Source: an alpha proteobacterium HIMB59
GTDB lineage: Bacteria > Pseudomonadota > Alphaproteobacteria > HIMB59
Assembly: GCA_004321805.1 (NCBI GenBank)
Contig: SGZV01000004.1
Coordinates: 1 to 64,000 of the forward strand
Length of the DNA: 64,000 nt
Direction of reading: 5' to 3'
Position numbers and translations under genes: made by a program. This document shows positions 52,515-61,421 of this stretch, in pieces. The notes under the pieces are model-generated. The model worked only from the letters and a program-made list of their open reading frames with translations, was not told the origin of the DNA and did no database searches. How positions within the stretch are numbered: the first letter of the stretch is position 1; the number at the start of each line of letters is the position of its first letter.

Positions 52515-53481
52515 ATTGTTTTCTTTATATGCAGGTTCTCAATCTATATCCTACGCAACAACACTCAATGATACAATTCCTAATAACTTATTAATGTATC
52601 ATCGCTTTGGCGAGTCTAAATACCCATCAACTAATACAACTACAGAACAAGTAGAACAACACCTCTCATATCTAAAAGATAAAAACTTTAATTTTATTTT
52701 TGCTAAAGACTTATTAAATCTTGAAGTGCTCTCTACAAAGACAATTTCAATTACAGTCGATGATGCGTATTTATCTTTTTATGAAGTAGGTCTTCCTATC
52801 TTTGAAAAATTTAATATTCCTGTAACGCTCTTTCTCAATACAGAAAATGTTGGTGGAAATAATTATATGAGCTGGAGTCAACTTAAAGAAACATTAAATA
52901 GAGGGGTAGATATCCAAAATCATACCCATTCTCATTCAAGTCTTAGTTTATTGACTGATGAAGAAATCATAAACGAGATCGAAAAGTCACAATCACTAAT
53001 TTTCGATAATCTTGGTATTGTTCCTAATTTATTCGCATATCCTTTTGGTGAAAATAGCTTGAAAGCACAAAAAATTGTTTCAGAGTATTTTGATGCTGCT
53101 TTTGGTCAGCACTCTGGTGCCTTTTCAATAGATCAAAAGTATTACATCCCAAGGTTTCCATTAAATGAGAATTACGGGTCTCTTGATCGAATTAGAGATG
53201 CTGCAAATGCATTACCTTTCTCTAATGCTTCGTTGCTTCCTATCGATCCTCATTTAAATCCGGCTACTAATCGTTTTGTTTTAAACTTAGCTGAGGGAAC
53301 ACAGGGGGTTAATTGTTTTATTAGTGATTTTCAAGGCTCTATTGAAAAAACATTTACTACTTTAGAAGATAAATTATTAATTGAACTTGATCGGATGCCT
53401 GTCAAAGGACGACTCAGGTTTAATTGTACAAAAGTAAATGAGGGCGTTTATTGGTACGGTTTTCAGTACGTAATTAATTAA
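52480..53481 (+). CDS. Secreted polysaccharide deacetylase (NodB domain) protein
   Basis: 333 aa from ATG 52480, which puts a signal peptide (about 1-27, SLLTILFSLYAGSQSIS) at the N-terminus. NodB domain: SITVDDAYLSF (metal Asp pair) and NHTHSHSSLS (His metal motif); the catalytic base region is FAYPFGEN. The C-terminal 90 residues, past PRFPLNEN, form an extra beta-rich part of unknown use. Probably deacetylates a cell-wall or capsule polysaccharide. Its 3' end overlaps the convergent Bax-like gene by 4 nt. Confidence 0.88.
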   Translation: MPISKLLSLLTILFSLYAGSQSISYATTLNDTIPNNLLMYHRFGESKYPSTNTTTEQVEQHLSYLKDKNFNFIFAKDLLNLEVLSTKTISITVDDAYLSFYEVGLPIFEKFNIPVTLFLNTENVGGNNYMSWSQLKETLNRGVDIQNHTHSHSSLSLLTDEEIINEIEKSQSLIFDNLGIVPNLFAYPFGENSLKAQKIVSEYFDAAFGQHSGAFSIDQKYYIPRFPLNENYGSLDRIRDAANALPFSNASLLPIDPHLNPATNRFVLNLAEGTQGVNCFISDFQGSIEKTFTTLEDKLLIELDRMPVKGRLRFNCTKVNEGVYWYGFQYVIN

Positions 53482-54311
53482 TATTCGAATCTGTCAAATT
53501 CTCTTAATTTATTTGACTCAATTATCATCTCTAATTTTTCAACATAAGCATCACCTATTTCAGCATATGCTGCTAAGAATTTTACTTTTGCACTAATGGG
53601 ATCAGTATATTGAACTCTTTCAGCAATACGACGCACAACTCGAAAACTATAATATGCCGGATGGGTATTGATGTTATGCATGTATGCCTGAACGCTATTT
53701 TGTAAACTTTCAAATTTTAAAACTGCATGACTTTTATCTTCATCACGGTCTTCCGGAATAATGCCTCTTTGCTCATTTGTTGTCCATTGCCCATATAGGG
53801 CATTACCCTCGAGTGCAAAACGAGATTGACCCCATCCACTTTCAATAATTGCTTGACCTAGAGCAAGAGAAGTAGGAATGATATTTATTCTTTGCTTTAA
53901 TTTTTTAAAGAGCGAAAGATTAATCAAACTATAATCGAGTTTATATTTTTTAGACAAACGAATAACTTCATTTTTTTCATTTTCATTAAGCTCTGCACGT
54001 TTGAATTTTTTTTCTATATTCATTATCATTTCACGATCCTCTAGAATTAAGGTGTTAGACTCGTATATGATTGGAAGAACAGTTAAATAAAATAATTTTT
54101 TTTTTGTAGGTACGTCTACTAATTCATCAAAATCAGAGGGCAGGTGTTGAAGAGTTGGAAGATAGTTTAACTTTTCTGTTGTGATCGTTTCGGGTGAAAA
54201 ATTATTTTTCTTATAATAAATGTGTAATTCTTTCCAGCTATTAAATCCTTGTGCATTCACCAAAGGGCTTAAAAATATTCCAAATAAAAAAATAAAAAGT
54301 TTATGCTTCAA
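53478..54311 (-). CDS. Bax-like glucosaminidase, exported
   Basis: 277 aa with a signal peptide (1-20, FIFLFGIFLSPLVNA). The C-terminal domain (about 130-277) belongs to the mannosyl-glycoprotein endo-beta-N-acetylglucosaminidase (LYZ2/Bax) family: LGQAIIESGWGQSRFALEGNALYGQWT with the catalytic Glu, and SVQAYMHNINTHPAYYSFR. Expected to hydrolyse peptidoglycan glycan strands. The region 30-120 is a linker with a short helix. Co-directional with nfuA-like (11-nt overlap). Confidence 0.88.
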   Translation of the reverse strand: MKHKLFIFLFGIFLSPLVNAQGFNSWKELHIYYKKNNFSPETITTEKLNYLPTLQHLPSDFDELVDVPTKKKLFYLTVLPIIYESNTLILEDREMIMNIEKKFKRAELNENEKNEVIRLSKKYKLDYSLINLSLFKKLKQRINIIPTSLALGQAIIESGWGQSRFALEGNALYGQWTTNEQRGIIPEDRDEDKSHAVLKFESLQNSVQAYMHNINTHPAYYSFRVVRRIAERVQYTDPISAKVKFLAAYAEIGDAYVEKLEMIIESNKLREFDRFEY

Positions 54312-54858
54312 CGGGGCGAACTTCTCGAATTTCAGGAATATAATGCTTTAACATATTTTCAATCCCCATTTTCAAAGTTGCCGTTGAACTGGGACAGCCT
54401 TGACATGCGCCTTGCATTTGAAGAAAGACTATTCCCTCATTGTATTTGTCAAATATAATATCCCCGCCATCCATAGCTACCGCTGGTCGAACTTTTGTGT
54501 CTAAAAGTTCTTTAATTTTTTTTACAACATCACTATCATTTTCATCATAAGTGTGCTCAGTTCGTGCTGCTTGTTCAGATATAACTGGTTTATTCATAGT
54601 GAAGTGTTCAATAATGCAGCCCAATATAGCTGGTTTCATTAATGTCCAGTCATTTGCCTCAGCTTTGGTGATTGTAATAAAATCTGAACCAAAAAAGACA
54701 CTTTCTACCCCTTTTATATGAAAAAGATTGATAGCTAATGGAGAATTGCTAGCAGATTCTTCATTTTGAAAAAAAATAGTCCCTTCCTTCATCACTTCTT
54801 GCCCTGGTAAGAACTTCAAAGTGGCGGGATTAGGTGTGGGTTCAGTTTGTACAAACAT
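54301..54858 (-). CDS. NifU/NfuA-type iron-sulfur cluster scaffold
   Basis: 185 aa. N-terminal Nfu_N domain (MFVQTEPTPNPATLKFLPG ... SPLAINLFHIKGVESVFFG) and C-terminal NifU domain with the cluster-binding CxxC in GACQGCPSST (about 150-160). This is the alphaproteobacterial NfuA/Nfu1 layout. Delivers [4Fe-4S] clusters to apoproteins such as IspH or endonuclease III. Placed before the Bax-like gene and after trpS on the same strand. Confidence 0.93.
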   Translation of the reverse strand: MFVQTEPTPNPATLKFLPGQEVMKEGTIFFQNEESASNSPLAINLFHIKGVESVFFGSDFITITKAEANDWTLMKPAILGCIIEHFTMNKPVISEQAARTEHTYDENDSDVVKKIKELLDTKVRPAVAMDGGDIIFDKYNEGIVFLQMQGACQGCPSSTATLKMGIENMLKHYIPEIREVRPVEA

Positions 54859-54908
54859 TGTTTCTTATAATATGACTTTTAATTACGAAAATTCAAGACA
54901 TGTAGTTT

Positions 54909-55913
54909 TTATTTAAAACCAACGATTTTATAGACATCCTCAATAATTGGATTGGCTATGTTAGTTGCCTTTTGTGTTCCATCTTTCAATATAGCATCTA
55001 ATTCATCTTTGTTATTTAAAAGGTTTTTAATCTCTGTTCTCATGGGTTTGATAATCTGAATGAGGCTTTCTGCTAAATCTTTTTTTAATAATGAATATTC
55101 TTTTCCAGAGTAATTTTGAAGTGTCTTATCAACGCTTTGATTTAAACAAGCAGATAAAATATTGATCAGATTTAAACATTCTGGTTTATCTTGTAAGTCC
55201 TTAGAAGACTCAGGAATTAATTCTGAGTCTGATTTGGCTTTTTTAATTTTAGATGCTATGGATTCATCTTCATCAGTTAAAAGAATTCTTGAAAAATCAG
55301 ATGGGTCTGACTTTGACATTTTTTTTGTTCCATCTCTTAAGCTCATTACTCTAGTTGCATTGCCGTAAATCAGAGGTTCAGGTTGTGGAAAATAATTGAC
55401 ACCAAAATCATTATTAAATTTTTGAGCAATATCTCTTGATAATTCTAAATGTTGTTTTTGATCATCTCCAACAGGTACATGCGTGGCTAAATAGGCAAGG
55501 ATATCTGCAGCCATTAGATTAGGATAAACCATTAACCCAACACTTACATTTTCTCTATTTTTTCCTGCCTTATCTTTAAATTGAGTCATACGATTTAACC
55601 AGCCAATACGACTTACACAATTAAAAACCCAGGCTAATTGTGAATGGGCCGCCACACTGGATTGTTGGAAAATAATTTGTTTCTTATAATCTACGCCTGC
55701 TGCAATAAAAGATGCCAAGACCTCTAGAATATTAGATCGAAGTTCCACTGGATTTTGTTCAACAGTGATAGCGTGTTGATCTACAACACAATAGATACAA
55801 TTGTATTTGTTTTGAAGTTCGACAAAATTTTTAATTGCACCTAAATAGTTTCCTAAGTGTAGTGTTCCAGTTGGCTGGACTCCAGAAAACACTCTTTCTT
55901 GAAATTTTGTCAT
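54909..55913 (-). CDS. trpS: Tryptophanyl-tRNA synthetase
   Basis: 334 aa class I synthetase. HIGH-type motif TLHLGN in [18 protein letters not shown] near the N-terminus, KMSKSD near residue 200, and a [15 protein letters not shown] segment in the active site. Normal length; ATP- and tryptophan-binding elements are intact. 43 nt from the next gene on the same strand. Confidence 0.98.
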   Translation of the reverse strand: MTKFQERVFSGVQPTGTLHLGNYLGAIKNFVELQNKYNCIYCVVDQHAITVEQNPVELRSNILEVLASFIAAGVDYKKQIIFQQSSVAAHSQLAWVFNCVSRIGWLNRMTQFKDKAGKNRENVSVGLMVYPNLMAADILAYLATHVPVGDDQKQHLELSRDIAQKFNNDFGVNYFPQPEPLIYGNATRVMSLRDGTKKMSKSDPSDFSRILLTDEDESIASKIKKAKSDSELIPESSKDLQDKPECLNLINILSACLNQSVDKTLQNYSGKEYSLLKKDLAESLIQIIKPMRTEIKNLLNNKDELDAILKDGTQKATNIANPIIEDVYKIVGFK

Positions 55914-55956
55914 AACAAATAATTGATATCAGATTAATAGCTTTATTCCAGTAAGT

Positions 55957-56283
55957 TCACTTAGCGTTCCTTTCCCAATAAATAAGCGCTTCATTTTGAT
56001 CAGGCAAGCCCGATGTTTCATAATGACAAGTTTTTCCCTCTCCTAATTTTTCAAAAATATCGATAGCTTTTTGATGTGCTGGTGAATACACATATTCCAT
56101 CATACATTCCCTCTTATCCCATGCAGTAATTGTATGAAAATAGCCCTTATTTTGAAATGAATGTCCATGTAAATTACCTTTACTGAATAATGCTTTTTTC
56201 ATTAAAGGCCCTGATAAGGATAAAAAATGAATTTTTTTAAGTAAATTGAAAGGTTTCAGTCCAGTAATTGCTACAATCATCAA
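55957..56283 (-). CDS. Small antibiotic-monooxygenase-like (dimeric alpha-beta barrel) protein
   Basis: 108 aa with the ITGLKPFNLLKKIHFLSLSGPLMKKAL start, a central HTITAWDKRECMMEYVYSPAHQKAI segment and a terminal ALIYWERNAK. The TAWDKRECM...AHQKAI pattern is shared with ABM/DUF3291 proteins. No active-site residue can be named. Its start overlaps the end of glnD by 4 nt, so it is the last gene of a small operon with glnD. Confidence 0.6.
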   Translation of the reverse strand: MMIVAITGLKPFNLLKKIHFLSLSGPLMKKALFSKGNLHGHSFQNKGYFHTITAWDKRECMMEYVYSPAHQKAIDIFEKLGEGKTCHYETSGLPDQNEALIYWERNAK

Positions 56284-58832
56284 AGAATTTTAATTAATTG
56301 TTTCTCTAAGGATTTAATTAGATTTGCATCTTTAATTTTTTTATTTTTGATATCAGTAATTTGAAATGTATCAAAAATTTTTTCACCATATGTTGAAATT
56401 TTTGCTGATTGAACACTCACATGATTTTTATGGAAAATGTTCAGTATATCCATTAGTAAACCTTTGCGATCTCCAGATAGAATTTGATAGGTAGTTACAT
56501 TTTTACTCATCTTATTATCTACAGTAATTTTAGGTAAAACTTCTAATTTAGATTTGATGTTGAGCAAATCAGAGACAACTTCAATTTCTAATCCCTCTAC
56601 ACTAGCAATTAAATTTTGAACAAGTCTATTTTGTTCATTTTTTTCTTTTAGGGCTTTTTGTGCAGAATTACAGACCCAAAAAACATCAATGACATCATTA
56701 TTATTTAATGAAATGACCCTAGAACCTAAAATATTAATTTGAGAAAAACTTAATCCTTGGACAATATCTTTTAAAATCCCTGATCTATTATTACATATTA
56801 CAACTATCGCACTATACTCATTATTTTCATAATTTAAAAAATTAACTTCAATTGATTTTTTATTATCTGAATATTTTTTATAAAATTTAAATATATCGAT
56901 GATCATTCTAGATGAAAAAGCTTCCCAAAAAAGAGAAGGTAGCTCTGACATATTTTTTTGAATAAAACTATTCATAGACTTGTCAACGTTTCTTAAAACA
57001 TTTGTTTTTATAGAGTCTTGAACGGCAGAGGAGTATGAAATTGTATCAAGTCCTCTTTGTAAAAAATCTCGAGAATTATATAAAAGACTTCTCAGCAAAC
57101 TAATTCGCCATTCGTTTAAAATATTTGGGCCTACGGCCGCGATATCACATAAAGTAAAAAGAAATAAAGAGTTAATTTTTTCAGGCGTATTAGCTATCGA
57201 TGTAAATGAAGCAATGACATCAGGGTCTTGAGGATCATTTTTAAATGCAATATCGCTCATTAATAGATGATTTTCTATGAGCCACAGTACCATCTCTTGA
57301 TCTTCATCTCGCAAAGGCAATCTTTTAAAAATCTTTTCTGTTAATTCTTTGCCATAGATGGAATGGCTTTTAGGCCCCTTTTTACCAATATCATGAAAAA
57401 GTAAGGCTACATGAAGTGCAAATTTGAGGCTTATTCTGCTATAAATTTCCTTATAAAAAGATTGTTTCTTTAGCTCATTTAGATGATACAGAGTTAATAG
57501 TAAGTGTTCATCTGTAGTATAATGATGATAAATATCAAATTGTACTTGCCCCCATACTCTTCCAAACTCAGGGAACAGCTCACTTAAAATTTTTGTATCA
57601 TTGAGGTTTCTTAGGACATGAATGGGATTTTTTTTGGAAACTATAATATCAACTAATGTTTGATACTGTTCAGTATTGATTGACTTTTTAATTACCTTCT
57701 TTTTCTCCTCTACTGTTTTTAAAAAAAATGGATGTATAAATAAGTTATAATTGAGAGATGTTTCAAAAACACTTATCCAATTTTTAAGGAAGTTTTTAGA
57801 TTCATAATTTTTTAAATGCAGAAAACCTTTTTCGACTACAAATTGTTTTCCAAGTGGTTTGGTTCGTGTTGGTTTACTTTTGTATATGGTTTTGATAATT
57901 AAATCTTCAGGTAGTTTTGAATAAAAAGTATTAAGTAGTGATTCAATTTTTGCAATGTTTACAAACAAGTGCTTCATAAATCTCTCGACACCTTTTTCTT
58001 TTTTTGCATTTCGATATGAAAGTTTTTTTGAAATCTTTAATTGATTTTCTATTGACAGGGTATCGCCTTTATTATCATTGAATAGATGAATAAAAGCTCT
58101 AACAGTTAATAAAAATTTCCATGCTGTTCTTAATTCTTTTATTTCCTTAGATGTAAAAATATTTATTTGAGATAAATCCTCTAGCTTATTTATGTTAAAC
58201 ATAAAAATTGAAATCCACAAAATAGTATGGATATCTCTTAGTCCCCCAATTCCTTCTTTAATTTGAGGCTCTAAATTACTTTTAATGCCTAAATAATATT
58301 CATGTCGATCTACTAGTTCGAATAATTTTTTCTCACTTAATTTTAATGTATTCAATTTTCCTATTAGAATTTTTATAGATCTTACAAATTCGCCATATTG
58401 TTCATAATCTCCAATTAAATGGCGTGACTCTGCAAACTTGGTTACAGTTTTGATGTCTTTTTTAGAATCAATAATTGCTTGTTTGATAGTTAAAAAAGAT
58501 ATTCCAACTTCTAGCCCCAAGTCCCAAAGTGAGTTGTTGAGAGCAGTGATAAATTCACGAATATTTTTATTCGACTTTTGATAAAGAAATAATAAATCCA
58601 CATCGCTTTTTGGCGACAAGTCTTGTCTCCCGTACCCTCCAACTGCTATTAATGAAAAATTTGAGACAGGGGAATGGTTGAGAATTTCTTTGACTAATGC
58701 TTTAACTATTCGATCGACTAATTGTGTATGATTTTTATTAAAATTTACTCCATCGTTGCTTTTAATAAGTGCATCAAAGAGTTTTTCTCTTTCATTTAGG
58801 TACTTTTTTTTGAGTTCTAGGGCTTTTTTCAT
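56280..58832 (-). CDS. glnD: Bifunctional PII uridylyltransferase/uridylyl-removing enzyme
   Basis: Central nitrogen sensor, 850 aa. N-terminal nucleotidyltransferase domain with GGYGRQDLSPKSDVDLLFLY (about 73-92), the GlnD-specific helical region, the HD uridylyl-removing domain with LLFHDIGKKGPKSHSIYG, and two C-terminal ACT domains for glutamine sensing (for example IVVICNNRSGILKDIVQGLS and QILSGDRKGLLMDILNIF). Its presence implies PII-based nitrogen regulation, which some SAR11 relatives have lost. Divergent from the ATP-grasp gene. Confidence 0.96.
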   Translation of the reverse strand: MKKALELKKKYLNEREKLFDALIKSNDGVNFNKNHTQLVDRIVKALVKEILNHSPVSNFSLIAVGGYGRQDLSPKSDVDLLFLYQKSNKNIREFITALNNSLWDLGLEVGISFLTIKQAIIDSKKDIKTVTKFAESRHLIGDYEQYGEFVRSIKILIGKLNTLKLSEKKLFELVDRHEYYLGIKSNLEPQIKEGIGGLRDIHTILWISIFMFNINKLEDLSQINIFTSKEIKELRTAWKFLLTVRAFIHLFNDNKGDTLSIENQLKISKKLSYRNAKKEKGVERFMKHLFVNIAKIESLLNTFYSKLPEDLIIKTIYKSKPTRTKPLGKQFVVEKGFLHLKNYESKNFLKNWISVFETSLNYNLFIHPFFLKTVEEKKKVIKKSINTEQYQTLVDIIVSKKNPIHVLRNLNDTKILSELFPEFGRVWGQVQFDIYHHYTTDEHLLLTLYHLNELKKQSFYKEIYSRISLKFALHVALLFHDIGKKGPKSHSIYGKELTEKIFKRLPLRDEDQEMVLWLIENHLLMSDIAFKNDPQDPDVIASFTSIANTPEKINSLFLFTLCDIAAVGPNILNEWRISLLRSLLYNSRDFLQRGLDTISYSSAVQDSIKTNVLRNVDKSMNSFIQKNMSELPSLFWEAFSSRMIIDIFKFYKKYSDNKKSIEVNFLNYENNEYSAIVVICNNRSGILKDIVQGLSFSQINILGSRVISLNNNDVIDVFWVCNSAQKALKEKNEQNRLVQNLIASVEGLEIEVVSDLLNIKSKLEVLPKITVDNKMSKNVTTYQILSGDRKGLLMDILNIFHKNHVSVQSAKISTYGEKIFDTFQITDIKNKKIKDANLIKSLEKQLIKIL

Positions 58833-58881
58833 TAATAAATATTTAACACTTATTATATCTAATAAAAATGAGAATCACATT

Positions 58882-59739
58882 ATGTCCACCATTACAGCTT
58901 CTGATGTAATTAGCGTTTTAAGAAGAGGGTTCAGAGATATCTACTTTTTAGCCTCTTGTTTCGACTATAACCGCCAGCCCAAAAAAAAAATTATTTGTTA
59001 TCCACGGCGCCCTTTTAATCCTTTGTATATGATAGCAAAAGTAAGATGGGGATTACCTGTAAAATTTACATCATCTGTTCATGAAGCTGATTTGGAAGTC
59101 TACTTTGACGATCATACTAATAGTCAATTCAAAGAGATGACTAATGGTAAAAATATCAAAACCATTAATAAAAATTGTGTCAACATTAGTAAATCACACG
59201 TTGATCGAATTTTTAAAGAAGTTTTTGGTTATTCACTAATTGTGAGTCCGTTAGAGGATAATTATTTAATAATCGAAAAGTCAGAAGAAAATGCAAAACA
59301 TGATGGTAGAATTATACTATCACCAATCAGTTCTCATTTAATTGATCAAAGCAAAGTTTATCAGAAAGTAATAAATAATATTTATAACGATTTTGCTATC
59401 GACTACCGTGTTGTTTGGGTTAAAGATGAAATTGTCCTTACATATGTTAAATATGCTTTAAAAAAAGATAGGTTTAAATCAAAAACAGTTTATTCAAAAA
59501 TAGAAGCCGTGACTAAATTATTTTCTAAATTGGAAATAAAATTAATAAAAAGTTTTTGTAGAAATTTTCAATTAGACTTTGGTGAATTAGATATACTAAG
59601 AGATCGCCAAACAAAGAAAATATACATTGTAGATGTTAACAAAACTGCTTGGGGGCCACCCGATAAAATTAAATTACAAGATGGTAAAAAAGCAATTCAA
59701 TTAATTAATAAAAAATTTCATCAAAGCTATTTAAATTAA
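58882..59739 (+). CDS. ATP-grasp-like protein of unknown substrate
   Basis: 285 aa from ATG 58882 (the reading extends upstream into glnD on the other strand, but this Met is the natural start). Central region VYQKVINNIYNDFAIDYRVV and DEIVLTYVKY resembles the ATP-grasp B/C domains, and FGELDILRDRQTKKIYIVDV followed by NKTAWGPP matches the family's metal/ATP site (E-L-D and D-V-N). No recognised N-terminal ligand domain. It could ligate a carboxylate and an amine. A bidirectional terminator lies directly after it. Confidence 0.65.
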   Translation: MSTITASDVISVLRRGFRDIYFLASCFDYNRQPKKKIICYPRRPFNPLYMIAKVRWGLPVKFTSSVHEADLEVYFDDHTNSQFKEMTNGKNIKTINKNCVNISKSHVDRIFKEVFGYSLIVSPLEDNYLIIEKSEENAKHDGRIILSPISSHLIDQSKVYQKVINNIYNDFAIDYRVVWVKDEIVLTYVKYALKKDRFKSKTVYSKIEAVTKLFSKLEIKLIKSFCRNFQLDFGELDILRDRQTKKIYIVDVNKTAWGPPDKIKLQDGKKAIQLINKKFHQSYLN

Positions 59740-59765
59740 AACCCCTCTTGTTTAAAAAGGGGTTT
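59739..59765. terminator. Bidirectional intrinsic terminator
   Basis: AAACCCCT (59739-59746) pairs with AGGGGTTT (59758-59765) around an 11-nt loop between the ATP-grasp gene and the convergent choice-of-anchor-I gene. In minus-strand reading a T-rich tail follows the stem; in plus-strand reading the stem itself ends TTT. It can serve both genes. Confidence 0.75.
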
Positions 59766-59785
59766 GTGAGGAAGTCTAGTACTAT

Positions 59786-61339
59786 TTAGTTATTAATTTG
59801 ATATACTGCTGTTGAGCCTGAGAGCTCATAGGCTCCAATTAGTAATGGACTGTTATTCAAAGCTCTATAGGCGGGTGGTGTTTTATCTGCAGGAATAAAG
59901 ACTAACGATTCTGGAGATATATCTCCACCTGTCATCTTGGTGCCATCGCCAAAAAAGTTTCTACCATTAAAGTATCCAACAAATTTGGGTTTTATGATGC
60001 CTGTAATATCGTACATCATAATACCACCTTGTCTTTCTAAGCCCACAAAAGCATAGGATTTGCCGTCAATATCTCCAACTGTAATCGCTTCAGGCTCAGC
60101 TCCTTTGTCATCACTTCGATCGTCAAAGGATCCTGCATCTTCGTTCCAATTAAAAAATCCTGTGAAGGCAGTTCGAACAGCAATATCGTTACCACTATCG
60201 TAGATAATGTTTCCTGAGTTACCATCCATGATTGCGAAAGATCTTCCCCCATAACCATAGATTTCTTCATAAAAACCATCATTGTTCGCATCACCCATAG
60301 CAGTGGTTGTTTTAAGACGACCTAAGTTTTCACTTTTTTGAAGCTCTTCAGCATTTGGAAACACTGAAGGATCCAAAGTTAGATCTTTAACACGAACCTC
60401 TTCTGAAAAACCATCATAGTCCTTTGCATCACCCTCGTTAGCCATTAAAACGTAGTCGTATATCTCACCATTAATTTCTTTGGACACAACTACAATTGTA
60501 TCGGGTTGATACATACCTTTGACCGGCCAAGGTTGGATATTTACTCTGTTATCTTTATTAGATGCATCGAGTGCAGATTGTGACCAATCTTTATAACCAA
60601 GGCCGAAATAATCAGTCACAATGCCATACTCAATATTAACTTTAGCAATAACATTATTTTCTTGCAATGAAACATAAGCATGCTTTGAGTCACCACTTAC
60701 AGCAATATATTCAGGTTCCGCATCTTGCTCAAAAGTTGCACCGGGTTTTACAATTCTTCCACCTTCAGGAGCACCATTTCTAGTGAAATAAATATGTCTA
60801 ATGCGATCCTTACTTGGCCCTACAAACCAATTATTAAGATCAATGATTGAAACAGATCCCTTAGGGTCAATTGAATAATCATCATTTGGCTCTCCTTCAT
60901 TTGCAACTAGTGCATATTTGCCATCTGGAGTAAAAGCTACATTATCTGGGAGGGCGCCGACGCTATAACCAAAAGCCAATTTTAAGGTAGCAAGATTATA
61001 GAATAAGACCATTCCATTTTCTTGTTTATTTTCAGCTTCAATGGCTAGGGCCAATAGACCTGCCTTTTCAGAGACAGCAACACTATTAATTCCCCCTACA
61101 CCAACTCGAGGATTAATTGAAATTTCCTTTTTGGTGTATGGAAGGTTTGCAATACTTAATACATCGACAGTTTTAGTAAGGTTATTTGTAACAAAAATTC
61201 TACTTCTAGTGGGATCATAGGCTGCAATCTCTGAACCGCCCTCATCCCATGAGAAGGTTGAATATCCAGACATTTTATTTAATTCGAGAGCCTGCGCGCT
61301 TGAAAAAAATAATCCAAGAATAATAATTAAAAACTTCAT
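59786..61339 (-). CDS. Secreted choice-of-anchor-I beta-propeller protein
   Basis: 517 aa from ATG 61339, which has GGAG 7 nt upstream and a clean signal peptide (MKFLIIILGLFFSSAQA). The mature part repeats propeller strands such as GGSEIAAYDPTRSRIFVTNN, NVAFTPDGKYALVANEGEPN and PEAITVGDIDGKSYAFVGLER, which match the choice-of-anchor-I family; many DxDxD-type acidic loops suggest calcium binding. Related domains occur in extracellular phosphatases, but no catalytic nuclease/phosphatase domain is attached here. Function unknown; periplasmic or surface location predicted. Confidence 0.82.
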   Translation of the reverse strand: MKFLIIILGLFFSSAQALELNKMSGYSTFSWDEGGSEIAAYDPTRSRIFVTNNLTKTVDVLSIANLPYTKKEISINPRVGVGGINSVAVSEKAGLLALAIEAENKQENGMVLFYNLATLKLAFGYSVGALPDNVAFTPDGKYALVANEGEPNDDYSIDPKGSVSIIDLNNWFVGPSKDRIRHIYFTRNGAPEGGRIVKPGATFEQDAEPEYIAVSGDSKHAYVSLQENNVIAKVNIEYGIVTDYFGLGYKDWSQSALDASNKDNRVNIQPWPVKGMYQPDTIVVVSKEINGEIYDYVLMANEGDAKDYDGFSEEVRVKDLTLDPSVFPNAEELQKSENLGRLKTTTAMGDANNDGFYEEIYGYGGRSFAIMDGNSGNIIYDSGNDIAVRTAFTGFFNWNEDAGSFDDRSDDKGAEPEAITVGDIDGKSYAFVGLERQGGIMMYDITGIIKPKFVGYFNGRNFFGDGTKMTGGDISPESLVFIPADKTPPAYRALNNSPLLIGAYELSGSTAVYQINN

Positions 61340-61421
61340 ATTTATACTCCAATTTGATTGATGAATAGTCAAATAGAACAAATAAAGATGTCATTTTAAT
61401 TAAAATTATATTAACGAATTA

